Positions 45,101-55,349 of a DNA stretch of 64,000 bases are shown in pieces. The stretch covers positions 434,001-498,000 of the forward strand of contig JAJLTO010000011.1 of assembly GCA_030568195.1 (NCBI GenBank), in the 5' to 3' direction. The stretch is from Dipodascopsis uninucleata var. uninucleata. Taxonomy: Eukaryota > Ascomycota > Lipomycetes > Lipomycetales > Lipomycetaceae. The notes below the pieces were generated by a model. That model saw nothing but the letters and a program-made list of their open reading frames with translations. It was not told the DNA's origin and made no database searches. The first letter of the stretch is position 1. The number at the start of each line of letters is the position of its first letter. Both the position numbers and the translations under genes were made by a program.

Positions 45101-47212
45101 CGCTGAAAAACCAGCATTTCTTATGACGTAAGTAGCAGTACCATATTATTTGTGATTAGGGTAGTTATCACCCTGCATTTAGGTTCCTGAAGTCCCAACG
45201 ACAGGCAGTAGTCACCAAAAAGAGACTTTTAGTTCCCCCCTGACAAACCTTGTGTGAGCCAGCCAGCTCTGAATTCTGCTCTGAAGCTGGCAAACAGAAT
45301 ATTTGAACCAAATCAGACCAGAGTGGCCGCTCGTGTAACGTCTCGCAGTGACCACGACTTCCACAGACACTCAGTAAAAGCACCAAGGAAAACTTTTTCG
45401 GATCTAACAGGCTGGAAGCCGGTCCCAAATACTGGCATCCTCCACTTGTCCTAGACACGGCCCGTACTGTGCTCTGTCGCATGACCGGTGGAGGAGTCCT
45501 CTCAGCACACTATTGCTTTACCAGTCTACAGAAATGTTCTGCTGTGACATAATCGCGATGACTTTTTTCACAGCCCGCCACGATTGAATATACTCGTACA
45601 ACTATGGTCGCGCAGCATCTGATCGTGATAAGCGTCTGACTGCAGTATATCAAGCTTTTGATATAGCGGTGACTTGCAGGCTGCGTCTTCATATAACCTT
45701 GGCCATATTATGCGCAGATCTGGCTTGCTACATCTCTTCAAACAGGAAAAGCTGCGGGTGGAGGCCGAGGAATTGTAGGCACAGTTCCCAGCTACAATTT
45801 AGCGTCTACGACGCGCACTACGTCGAGCTTATATGCTTCTGCATGTATGATACTAAGCTCATAGTGAAACTGATCGCAGCAGCAGTGACCGTACCACCCA
45901 ATTTCAACGGAATAATTCGACGACATTGGTTCTAGTGCGTAAGCGTATCATCGTTCCTCGTTAGCACCCGCGAATAAAACAGTTCTTTGGTGACCCTGGC
46001 ACCAAGGCGTACGGTTACCATAATTCTCCTTGCTCAAACACTGCCTTACCATAGTAGGACGAACCACGAATTATTCTTCTACCGAAGTATAATATAGGGC
46101 CAGTGCATAGCAGCCTACACAGCAGCAGCAACTTTCACGTCCCAATAGTGTAACTAGCAAATATAACACCACTGCTGCAGAAAAATTGTGTTTGCTACAG
46201 GGTAGCGGAGCCGAGATGGAGAAATACCCGCAGCGGACAAGTTTCAATTGTTCGAGTGGCAAGCATGCACTAATACATACATTTATATATACACTCAAAA
46301 ATTTATACATCAAACACAACTATATATTTAGTCGTGTACTAGATTTAACACGAATATCAAGGAGAGTAGAAGAACACCATATTGTTTCCCATGTAATTAC
46401 TCATAATAGCATACAATGTGCGTAACCAATCCCATCGAGTTTCTAGCTTACAACTCCGTCATCTTTATCTCGCGATAGCCAATGCCTCAAATTGAGCTGA
46501 TGGCTGCAGACACAAGAAAAGTAGTTATATTTAGTAAAAAAGAATAGGCGAAGGAGCTTATATCTGCTAGTTGCTATCATGAGCTGAAATTACTGTAATA
46601 GCGAGGAACCGCCGTCCCGCTCCTCTCAGGATCCAAAACTATATTTCGCTTAAGGTTTGTGATGACTAGCCGATAGCACGATTCTCTTAGCTATGTTGCA
46701 TGCGAAACCAATGCATCTACGTCCATGACCATCATGTGAGCCGGATGGCCACTACAGACCTCGCATCTCTGGATTCGTGGCTGTCGGCTATTCAGGACTA
46801 TGTTGTCAATATGGGGTCAAGGTAGACTTTGAATTGTAGGAGTTATAGGCAAGAAGACAAAAAATGAGCTTGATAAAGAGCCAACACGGACCCTGGCCTT
46901 GTGCTACGTTTCTGCCACATTTGGATGAATCTGTACGACCACACTACGGAACCTACGACTTATAGCTCTAGTGACTGAATTCCTCGTCGTTCTCCAAATT
47001 TTTAACATTTGCCCAGTTCCGAAACTTTAATGCCTAGCATACCAGTATAGGACGCGCACAAAAACCAACAAGAAAAAAAAAGCTGCTTTCGACAGACAAA
47101 TTTTTTGCTTTTGTTTCTCGTGGTTGCAGTTGCATCTTAATGCTGTGTACCATTTAAGACAAACCTCAAACTTTAAACAGAAACATGTAGCAGAAACTCT
47201 AATCCCAATTCC

Positions 47213-47218
47213 ACGCGT
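47213..47218. promoter_or_regulatory. ACGCGT (MCB-type) site, distal
   Basis: A palindromic ACGCGT hexamer, the core bound by MBF in yeasts, 2.7 kb upstream of the cyclin start. Alone it is weak evidence; it is listed because the downstream gene is a G1-type cyclin. Confidence 0.25.
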
Positions 47219-48720
47219 GTCTGAACTTTACCGTCCAAGGATCGCTCGTAACACGCGCATCTCCAGATTGGAGTCACCGCCGTAGAGATTTTGGATATCT
47301 CTGTCCAAGAGAAATAAGACCGATTTTCTGGTGGCAAACTACAGCCAAATACTGTCGTGGTGCAGAGAACGCGATGTGCACCAGCAGTCTGGAGGCCTAA
47401 CGTAGCTTATATTAGAGCATTCGTGCCTTGCAGTTCCTTAACGTGTTCTGCACGGAGACTGCACATCCATCCCATATGCGTCAGTTTTTAGCGTACGCTG
47501 GTGATGGCATGTACGTGGAAAGAGAATGTGCATATTAGAACGTCTTGGAGTCTCTAACCGGAATCACTTTGACGTGTGTACAGCCGCAGATCTACGTATG
47601 CCTTAATTAATATAATACATAATGATAACTCTTTTTTTTGCACAGTACTATACGCTAGGCACTACTGCAGAAAAGAGAGATTAAATCCATTTTGGATATA
47701 TTGCAATTAACATGCAAGTTTCTGCAGGTTTTTATTGTATGCTAAAATAATTATCTGTACTACAGAGCCAGTCATAAGAACATTGAATTTAGTATTGATT
47801 GGGTCACCATAATCTCTTACGTTTTATATTTGGCAGCCAGGTTCTTTTTTGGCTTTAATTTGGGCGAGGAAGAGAAAAGCTGCTTACCGCCTAAATATAT
47901 ACTTCTGGTGTTTGTTTCCCTTGCTTGGTAGCTGCATGCTTGGGAAAAATTATAGTATGATGTTAAGCAAGTCAAGTTTGCTGTGTAACCATAGTTAGGT
48001 GGGGTGTTGGAATTATTGTTATTTGGAACTTGAAGTAGATATGGCAAGAAAAAAAATTAAATAGTTAATACATCATCCATTCCAACGACCACATTCCAAG
48101 CTATTTTCCTCTAAAATTCTTCACTCCCATTCTGATTCCCTTTTCCTCTTGGACTTGTCCTATTCTATACTCTTTCAGAGCAAAGATTAAGCCATCTTTA
48201 GCCGATTCAAACGCTGGTCTATCCCCTTAAAGACATACTGGCTGTTGCGTTTGAGATACCTACAGAGAAAAAGGGCAGTGAAGCATAGTCATTTGGGAAC
48301 GCCATAGGCCCCTTCTTTTCTATTCAGCTAAAGGCATAGCTCTCCAGTCCATTCCTGGTAGCAGCGATTTTAGGATTTCATATCAGTTGGCCATTGCGAT
48401 AGCCTTGCAGGAACAATTTTATTGACTTGCTTTAGACAGTTCAGCTATTAGTATTTTTCTCGAGGGGAGGGGCTGTTGTTTATTTACCACGACAGCTTAA
48501 GTTATACGATAAACGAAACGCTGCCGCTGCTATTTTCTCCTCACTCTCTAAGGCGAACAATAGCCGACGTCACTGCCGCCTTTCGGAGATTGTCTCCCTT
48601 TTTCTCGATAGCAGAAGGTACATTTACTTTTTACTTTGTCAGCAGATGAGCTGGCTGCTGGATTATTTGTTTTCCATTTTGAGAGCTGACCAACCTTAGA
48701 TACTCCTTCCAAGGAGCGAA

Positions 48721-48726
48721 ACGCGT
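48721..48726. promoter_or_regulatory. ACGCGT (MCB-type) site near an SCB-like GCGAAA
   Basis: The sequence GAGCGAAACGCGTGC contains the MBF core ACGCGT directly after GCGAAA, which resembles the SBF half-site. It lies 1.2 kb upstream of the cyclin coding start, close to where the pyrimidine-rich leader might begin, and another ACGCG occurs at about 48763. Function is inferred only. Confidence 0.35.
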
Positions 48727-49957
48727 GCAGTTTTTTTTTTCAGCACAGTTTGGTAGTAAAGCAACGCGCACAAGAGAAATCCAGAGATAGTGCAGTTAAA
48801 TAGCTCAACAGCCATTCTAGAAGGGCAAGTCAAAAAAAATACTGTTCCATAGTCCGTCTATAGTGAATATATTTCATATCCAATCTTTTATTTATTGCAT
48901 TTCGTCATACATGCTGTATAGTTTGTATTATTCATATCATATTTACAGCATTCGATTTCGTCTCGTTATAAATTGATTGTTTATTGCTTATTGCTATTAT
49001 ATTATTCGCATTTCCCCTGTCACGAATTTGGCTTCGTCAAAAAAAGGCAGGCTGCGCATAGGATAAAAGTCAAAAATAAGCGGCGAGAAATCTTAAAAAA
49101 GAAAAGAGAATTTAATCCACAGAATTTCTAAGAGTAAGTCAGGGAAATCAAAAGAAAATAGCATCCTCATTCTCGAACTGTGACTGAGTTAGTTAAAGGA
49201 TATCGTTACAGTTGTGCATTCTTCAGTGATAAATTTAGTACATTTACATATAAGCTACTTAGTTTCGGTTTGGGCGTTCCCCTTGGATTCTCGTTCTTGG
49301 TGACATTCTCCAGGCACGCAAATACCAAGCCTCACTCACCCTTTACAGCATTCTTATTTGCTTTTTGTCGAAAGGCGGCTCCTTTAAATTTCTACGTAAG
49401 TCGTCTCATTTCATTTATATTTCAAGCTCTTCCTTGCTTCTTCATTCTCTCAGTTCTTCTCTTCAATGTATTAAAAGGTGTTCCTTAATTCTCATAATAT
49501 TTTTCTGATTTCATATATTGAAATAAGTTGTATTTTTCAAGCAAACAAGAATAGCATTTACTAAAAAACGGCACTCTTGATTTGTTGTGTTTTCTCTCTC
49601 ATTTATCACAAGTAGCTCCTTCCTGAGCACTGCAGTCACTCGTTCCTAATCACACACTTTCTTTTTATTAGAATTCCAACATCAGTGCACCACGTTTTTC
49701 TATTTCCTTCATATTACATGCACGCTGTGGAGCTTCACTTTTCTCTCGTTTAATATAGTGCGATCAGTCACTTTTAGATTCTTACGTATTGATCTCATTA
49801 GGAACGGTACTTTTCTAGCAGTTTATCACTTCTGCGTTGCATTTTCAGTATTGGTAGGACTGTTTTACAGGTCCATATTCCAGCAGGCTTTGATCGGTAT
49901 TTTTTAAAAAATCATTCGTTAATTCAATCATTCACATAATCAGTTTATTCTTTTTGA

Positions 49958-51034
49958 ATGAACGTCTATAACTACAGAATCAAAATGTATAGCTCATATC
50001 CAATGTCACCGGCAGAGACTGTTTATCCATCAAAATATTCGCACCGCAGTCGATTAGAAGAAATTGAACGACACGCAGTTCAACGCGTGGAAGATGAATA
50101 CAAGGATGAAATCAATGAATATGTGAAGAAAATGGAACTGGCTACAATGCCAGATGTCAATATGATAGATCTTCAGCCAGAGCTTGAGTGGCATATGCGA
50201 CCTTATTTGTTAGACTTCTTGGTCGAATCACATCTATCGCTTCGTTTACAACCACAGACTTTGTTTCTAGCAGTTAATTTAATTGATCGTTACTGTTCTA
50301 GACGTGTTGTTTTCAAGAAGCATTATCAGTTGGTTGGTTGTGCAGCTTTATGGATCGCTGCTAAGTATGAAGACAAGAAGGATCGAGTACCAACTGTTAG
50401 AGAGCTGAAGATCATGTGCTGTGATGCATATGAGGAGGATATGTTTGTTCAGATGGAAGGACACGTTCTTTCTACGCTGGAGTGGACTGTTGGACACCCA
50501 ACGTGCGATACATTTTTGACCAAGACTTTATGCAACTCTTGCAGTCCTACCTTAAAACATCTAGCTCTTTATCTCTGTGAGATGACTCTTTTCCATAAGT
50601 CCTTCCTTTCTTTTCCTTCGTCGGTCCTTGCATCTGCCGCCCACATTGTTGCTCAACACATTCTTGCAAATGGTGATACTATAAGTTCCTCTGCAGAAGT
50701 GTCTCAGTGTGCCTCCCTTCTTTCACAGTATATTATTCATCCACCATCACAATCATTACATAAGAAATATTCTAGCTCATCTTTGTCTCAAGCTTCTTTA
50801 ATTTTGGAAGATTATGTGGTTCGTCAACAGCATGCTGCTTCCAATTTACCACCTACTCCACCACCAACTGTTGAGTCTGTGGACACAAAGTTTTCGACAA
50901 ACTCTTTCAATTCAGGGTGCACTGATGCAAGCAATGCGTCAAAAGATACCAATATGGTATTTTATATGACTCCACCCTGTTCGCCGGACGAGGCGTGTCC
51001 TGTTGGTTTTCATCAACTTTCTGCATCTAGTTAG
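49958..51034 (+). CDS. G1/S cyclin (CLN/Puc1-type)
   Basis: 358 residues in one exon; the ATG at 49985 would give 349 residues. The cyclin box spans about residues 40-175: MRPYLLDFLVESHLSLRL, LFLAVNLIDRYCSRR, HYQLVGCAALWIAAKYED and QMEGHVLSTLEWTVGHPT. This arrangement and wording match fungal G1 cyclins of filamentous ascomycetes and S. pombe Puc1 more than the mitotic B-type. A second cyclin fold with CEMTLFHKSFLSFPSSVLASAAH follows. The tail is Ser/Thr/Pro-rich, with TPPPTVES and TPPCSPDEA that fit CDK phosphorylation and PEST-like turnover. It activates the cell-cycle CDK for G1 progression. The preceding 2 kb is pyrimidine-rich, suggesting a long leader and possible translational control. 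Confidence 0.92.
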   Translation: MNVYNYRIKMYSSYPMSPAETVYPSKYSHRSRLEEIERHAVQRVEDEYKDEINEYVKKMELATMPDVNMIDLQPELEWHMRPYLLDFLVESHLSLRLQPQTLFLAVNLIDRYCSRRVVFKKHYQLVGCAALWIAAKYEDKKDRVPTVRELKIMCCDAYEEDMFVQMEGHVLSTLEWTVGHPTCDTFLTKTLCNSCSPTLKHLALYLCEMTLFHKSFLSFPSSVLASAAHIVAQHILANGDTISSSAEVSQCASLLSQYIIHPPSQSLHKKYSSSSLSQASLILEDYVVRQQHAASNLPPTPPPTVESVDTKFSTNSFNSGCTDASNASKDTNMVFYMTPPCSPDEACPVGFHQLSASS

Positions 51035-53164
51035 GAATGGTGTTAGGAGAAGGGTGCATTTCTAATTGTTGGAACAGGTTTAATAATAGCCTACTGTACA
51101 TTACTTTTAATATTATATCACGGAATTTTTTATCAAATGGGTTTTATATTTAGAGGTTGGGAAATCATGTAATTTTTTCATTTACTGCACTACATCTAAG
51201 AAATGACGATGATTAACGGTTAGTTTCATCGTTTCAGGAAATTTTATTGGAGAATTTTCTCACTCTTATTTTACTTCATAACTGTTCTCTATAATTTGTC
51301 CTGATGATTTATATGACAGCTAATCTCACTTGAATGAATAATATTTTAGCCAATGGGATTTTCGAATAAAATTCGGATGGCTCTTTAGGTTTTTTAAGTT
51401 AGGGAGTTCACAGCTACAAAATGGTTCCTAAATCGCTATTTGTTATGTTTTTGAATTGCTGACCAAAGTTTTAGTAATTCTAATTATATCCTTAAAAGCT
51501 TGAGATGATTTAAATGGATTATAAGTCTGTGTCTCTGATATCATTTTATAACTATACTTGCATTACTTTATATATCTTTCGTATTGCGCATTGAGGGGAT
51601 TTATTTTCATTACTTCGAATTAGCTATATATGCTCATGTCATTCTTTACTTGTTAAAGGACTACTCTTGGTCCCAGATTATTCCAAAAAAAATTTTACTA
51701 ACTCTACGTGATGAAGTTAGCATACCTTATGCACTATTTTCAAACCTGTTCAAGAGAAATAAAATGAAATGGTACAAAGATTATTTGATTTGATATCAAA
51801 AATTTATTTTCCCCTTGAGATATCTGATTTCCTATACTCATTTTAATTCAATTAATTAGTCTATCAATTGCACTAGTATTCATTTTGATAATATAGTCTT
51901 TCATTTCACGTTTTGTTTTGTGTATGGATTTGATTTAAGGCAATTGTCTGCGTATTGTCAGACTAAATTTTTATACCATCCTCTATTCGCGTGAGACTGG
52001 TTTACTTATGCTGGTGTTTAACGTTGAATAATTAGAACTTGTAGGGATATGTCATTTTGATTAGTTCTCAATATTATTGATCGGAGTATTTTGTGAAAAC
52101 TCGTCTATTCAGTGCGTGGTAGGCTGACCCTAGTCATCATTCTTTTGCTGTTAATCTCAATATTAAAATAAAACGACGCGGTTGTAACTAAATAGAATCT
52201 TTTGATCCACTTATTTATTTGACTTCACTTATATTATTTATTATCTTTTATGCAATCTAAAGTTTATCCAGAAGCTCGAAATATATTAAGTAAACGGCAC
52301 AGTTTGACTTCCGCCCAAATATATGAACGTATTCAAAATTATAGAGCTGAATTTAGAAGTATATTAAAACAGACGATGACACCTCCGCGTTGATCTACCT
52401 CTATCCACTTATATTACATTTGCTCGCCGCATATTGATTGCATAATATTTATTTTTTAGCTCAGATGCCTTGCAGTTTATCTCTGGCATTATTTTTTATT
52501 AATAAATGCTAATTGTTGAAAGAGCTTTATAAACAGTTAAATGGTAGAGTACAACGTAGAATATCCTCTCAAAACTTCTATTTTCAGTTTACCTTTTATG
52601 GACTTACAAAAACAACAGGGTACTAAATGCTTTTATAGCAACAATTGTTTTAATCCCTAACCCGATGGTAATGATTCAGATATTCCAGTTCAGAAAGTCG
52701 CAGCGCAAGGCCATTATACACCAGACACACCACATATACCGTACAAGGTATTGCATAGCAATTGATATGAAGACAGCTTGTATATATAATTATTAAACGA
52801 GGAGTAGTTTAGGAGTATAATAACGTCAATGACGAAGCTACTGGTACCATACGAACTATTAAAGCAATATAAAATAACAACATACAACTACACGAATCAA
52901 TCAATATGGCAGTGATGTTGGAACGGACAATGTAGAAAACCAATAAATCAGTTATATTAAATACTTTTGATTAATTAAATTTACACGAAATATATTATGT
53001 TCGCATGTCATTGAATCATAAAATTGTTTCTCTCAAATTCCCGTAATAAAAGTAACACAGGGGCCAAACATATAAAATAATGAATCGAAATAAAAGGTAC
53101 CGAAAAATAAGCTTGCCCGCGACGCCCGACAGACCTAACTAGACACGCCTCGCGCAGTCTTAAT
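51035..53164. other. AT-rich spacer between cyclin and peroxiredoxin genes
   Basis: About 2.1 kb, very AT-rich. It holds the cyclin 3' flank on the left, a possible 47-codon gene at 52250-52393 (listed separately) and the 3' flank of the peroxiredoxin on the right. The 69-codon frame at 51584-51793 begins with TTG and looks random. Confidence 0.45.
52250..52393 (+). CDS. Possible 47-codon small protein gene
   Basis: An ATG frame of 47 codons in otherwise very AT-rich DNA. The predicted peptide is basic and looks protein-like: an N-terminal MQSKVYPEARNILSKRH, a helix SAQIYERIQNYRAEF and an end SILKQTMTPPR. It has no membrane segment or signal peptide. Local base composition rises in G+C exactly over the frame, and the flanks return to AT-rich sequence. 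I do not recognise the family. It could be a complete small protein or the last exon of a spliced gene. It is too short to judge by length alone. Confidence 0.35.
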   Translation: MQSKVYPEARNILSKRHSLTSAQIYERIQNYRAEFRSILKQTMTPPR

Positions 53165-53978
53165 TTAAGGAAGGATCTTCTCCTTGGCAAGAGGAGTGAG
53201 ACGGAGATAAGGCTTAACAGCCTTGTAACCAGGGAAGAGCTTATCAGCCTCCTCGTTTGAGACCGAAGCAGCAACTACGACATCATCACCAGGAACCCAA
53301 TTGATAGGGGTAGCAACCTTATACTTGTCGGTAGCTTGGAGAGAGTCAACGACACGGAGGACCTCCTCAGTGTTACGTCCAGTGGAAGCTGGATAGGTGA
53401 GAATCAAACGGATAGTCTTCTTTGGATCAATGATGAAGACAGATCGGATAGTGAGTGGAAGACCCTTACCATCACGGTTGGTAACATCCTGGTAGTCAAG
53501 CATATCATACAAGTAAGAGATCTTTCTGTCAGCGTCAGCAATGATTGGGAAGCTCAAGCTGGAACCAGCAACCTCATCGATATCCTTGATCCACTCCTCG
53601 TGGGAGCTAAGCGAGTTGGCAGAGAGACCGATCAATTTGACGTTTCTCTTAGCGAACTCACCCTCGAGCTTGGCGAAAGCACCAAGCTCAGTGGTGCAGA
53701 CAGGAGTGAAGTCATCTGGATGAGAGAACAGGATAACCCATCCATCACCAATATAGTCGTAGAAGTCAATTTCACCCTTGGTAGTAACAGCCTTGAAGTT
53801 AGGTGCTATAAGGTATATAGTATTAGCCAAACTGTAGCTACTGAGATGATTCCAACTTTAACAAGGGCAAACCCAGAAAATCTTTCCACGGTCTCTCTTA
53901 AACGCTGAGATGCTTATCAGGAAAAAAGTGTGCTCACTTACCCTTAGAGCCAAGACGAAGACGAGGTGCTTCAGACAT
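53165..53978 (-). CDS. PRX1: 1-Cys peroxiredoxin (Prx6 type)
   Basis: Two exons, 53978-53942 and 53805-53165, give 225 residues. The 136-nt intron (GTAAGT...TTATAG) splits an Ala codon; joining gives MSEAPRLRLGSKAPNFKAVTT. The peroxidatic Cys lies in DDFTPVCTTELGAF, and the 1-Cys family C-terminal domain is complete (TPINWVPGDDVVV, KPYLRLTP). It reduces hydrogen peroxide and lipid or peroxynitrite peroxides, with glutathione or thioredoxin systems resolving the Cys. Yeast Prx1 has a mitochondrial presequence; this protein does not, so a cytosolic place is more likely. The antisense strand holds a long open frame (53336-53908) that I treat as a shadow. It is divergent from RML2. Confidence 0.94.
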
Positions 53979-54520
53979 TTTTATCAATTAAATCAACTGT
54001 TAATAGAAAGAAAGAAGTATAGACTTAAGATATGCGAGCAATTGTAAGCGGAAGTAGGGAACAAAAATTTTTCATAACCTAGCTGGACAGCCGAAATATA
54101 TATAATGGATTTTCCACTCCCAGAAGTTCACAACACGACAAAATGCTTCGAAGCTAGCAATTCGCTGACATTCATATTACGAAATCGTCTCTTACGATAC
54201 TGAAAGAAATTTGTATATTTCCTAAAAGCGGAATAGTGTGAATGACGTGCTTGGGTCTTTATGTGGCGAGTGAGCAGGTTTTTTCTAGCAATTTTAAGCC
54301 GCACATAAAGAAATATTCCCCAACCACGCCACAAATAGTCTCACGCGTAATTTTGGCAAGGCATGACGAGCGATGTCCTGCTATATTATAAGAATAACAC
54401 ACTGAGTCAGATCAGAAAGATGATTTTGATACTGTGCTCTGTAAAAATATTAAGTGCAAAAGGGATTATGAGTATGATATCATTCGATAACTAGTATTGT
54501 AGATAGATCTCGAGCGATTT

Positions 54521-54556
54521 GATAGATTATGGAACTCTGATAGATTATGGAACTCT
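54521..54556. repeat. Exact 18-bp tandem duplication
   Basis: The unit GATAGATTATGGAACTCT occurs twice in direct succession (54521-54538 and 54539-54556), followed by a partial GATAG-rich tail. It lies in the peroxiredoxin/RML2 spacer, about 540 bases upstream of the peroxiredoxin start. The identical copies indicate a recent duplication. No function is evident. Confidence 0.9.
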
Positions 54557-55132
54557 CTTATGGAAGAGATAGATATTGATAGCTGTGAGATTGTCAATGA
54601 TATCATTAGATTCTATTGCATATTATTGCCTATTAATTGTGGCATTACATACAGTCGCCATTACCTTGCTGACAGATCGTGGCTCTACTCATAGCTGTGG
54701 CATACACTTACAAATTGCTCAGTAGGATTACATACTCTGATAAAAGATAGCCCGAATCTTTCATTTTTTATATCTCACTATCAGTGCTATGAGATTTATA
54801 ATCAAGTCTAAACTTGCGAAAAAATGCCGTGGAATTTTCAAGTAGACTTTTATCCTCAATATTCCATATTATAAACCTTCAGACAAAATGGTCTGAAGTT
54901 GGACACCAGCTGGGCGTATTATCAATAAGCTGTATTGCAATACGTGCATTAGCTTGAAAAAAAAAAGCCTTTCGAAATGGCTTCTATGTTAAACCTCCAA
55001 TATCGTCCACTAATCATTATTCAAGCCATTCAGCTCGCTGCTTGTTGTCCATACTGGCAGCGAACAATTTCTTTGCTAATAAAAATCTCCTTGTCTGTAA
55101 TTGGACTAACCACAGCACGCCTTAGTAATAAT

Positions 55133-55173
55133 ATCACGTGATCATTTTTATATTCTATTTGTCACGTGATCAT
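55133..55173. promoter_or_regulatory. Two direct copies of TCACGTGATCAT
   Basis: Identical 12-mers at 55134-55145 and 55162-55173, spaced 28 bases start to start, contain the CACGTG E-box. The first is within the palindrome ATCACGTGAT that also occurs upstream of ATH1. They lie 180-215 bases upstream of the RML2 start codon. In ascomycete yeasts Cbf1-type factors bind TCACGTGA in promoters of sulphur, respiratory and ribosomal protein genes. Regulation of RML2 by such a factor is inferred. Confidence 0.55.
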
Positions 55174-55349
55174 TATAAGTCGTGAGCCGAAAAGTTGTGA
55201 GTTGTGATATGTGTGACTTCGGAAGCTATCCAAGAAAAGGAATGATGAAAAAAAAATTGCTTTAGTATACCTCTCGTTGGTAGCGGCCGTTAAATTCAAC
55301 GCAGTTTGCTCGCCAATCCATCGAATATCAATCAAATACAACGATCGCG

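Larger units (their letters stand above)
42163..49957. other. 7.8-kb gene-free region upstream of the G1 cyclin
   Basis: The longest gap in the window. Open frames here are short, overlap on both strands and lack recognisable domains. The first 5 kb (42163-47600) has mixed, non-repetitive composition. From about 48060 to 49957 the plus strand becomes clearly pyrimidine-rich (many CTTTTC and TTCCTCTT runs), as expected of a long 5' leader for the cyclin. Two ACGCGT sites lie at 47213 and 48721. I saw no tRNA, no element ends and no long direct repeats by eye. A regional centromere or a degraded element cannot be excluded. Confidence 0.5.
53979..55349. promoter_or_regulatory. Divergent promoter region of PRX1 and RML2
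   Basis: About 1.4 kb between divergent genes. A Yap1-like TTAGTAA lies at 55122-55128, and two CACGTGATCAT boxes follow at 55134 and 55162, close to RML2. An ACGCGT lies at 54343-54348. An exact 18-bp tandem duplication is at 54521-54556. No coding segment is supported. Confidence 0.5.

Noticed and set aside
43095-45270. 15-base match AGCCAGCCAGCTCTG shared at two places
   Set aside because: One or two such matches are expected by chance in a window of this size; flanks do not align.
49180-49488. 102-codon hydrophobic frame upstream of the cyclin
   Set aside because: It begins with GTG and has no internal ATG in frame; the hydrophobic composition follows from the T-rich leader.
53336-53908. 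190-codon open frame on the plus strand
   Set aside because: It lies antisense to the well-supported peroxiredoxin gene and mirrors its codon bias; the product has no motif of its own.
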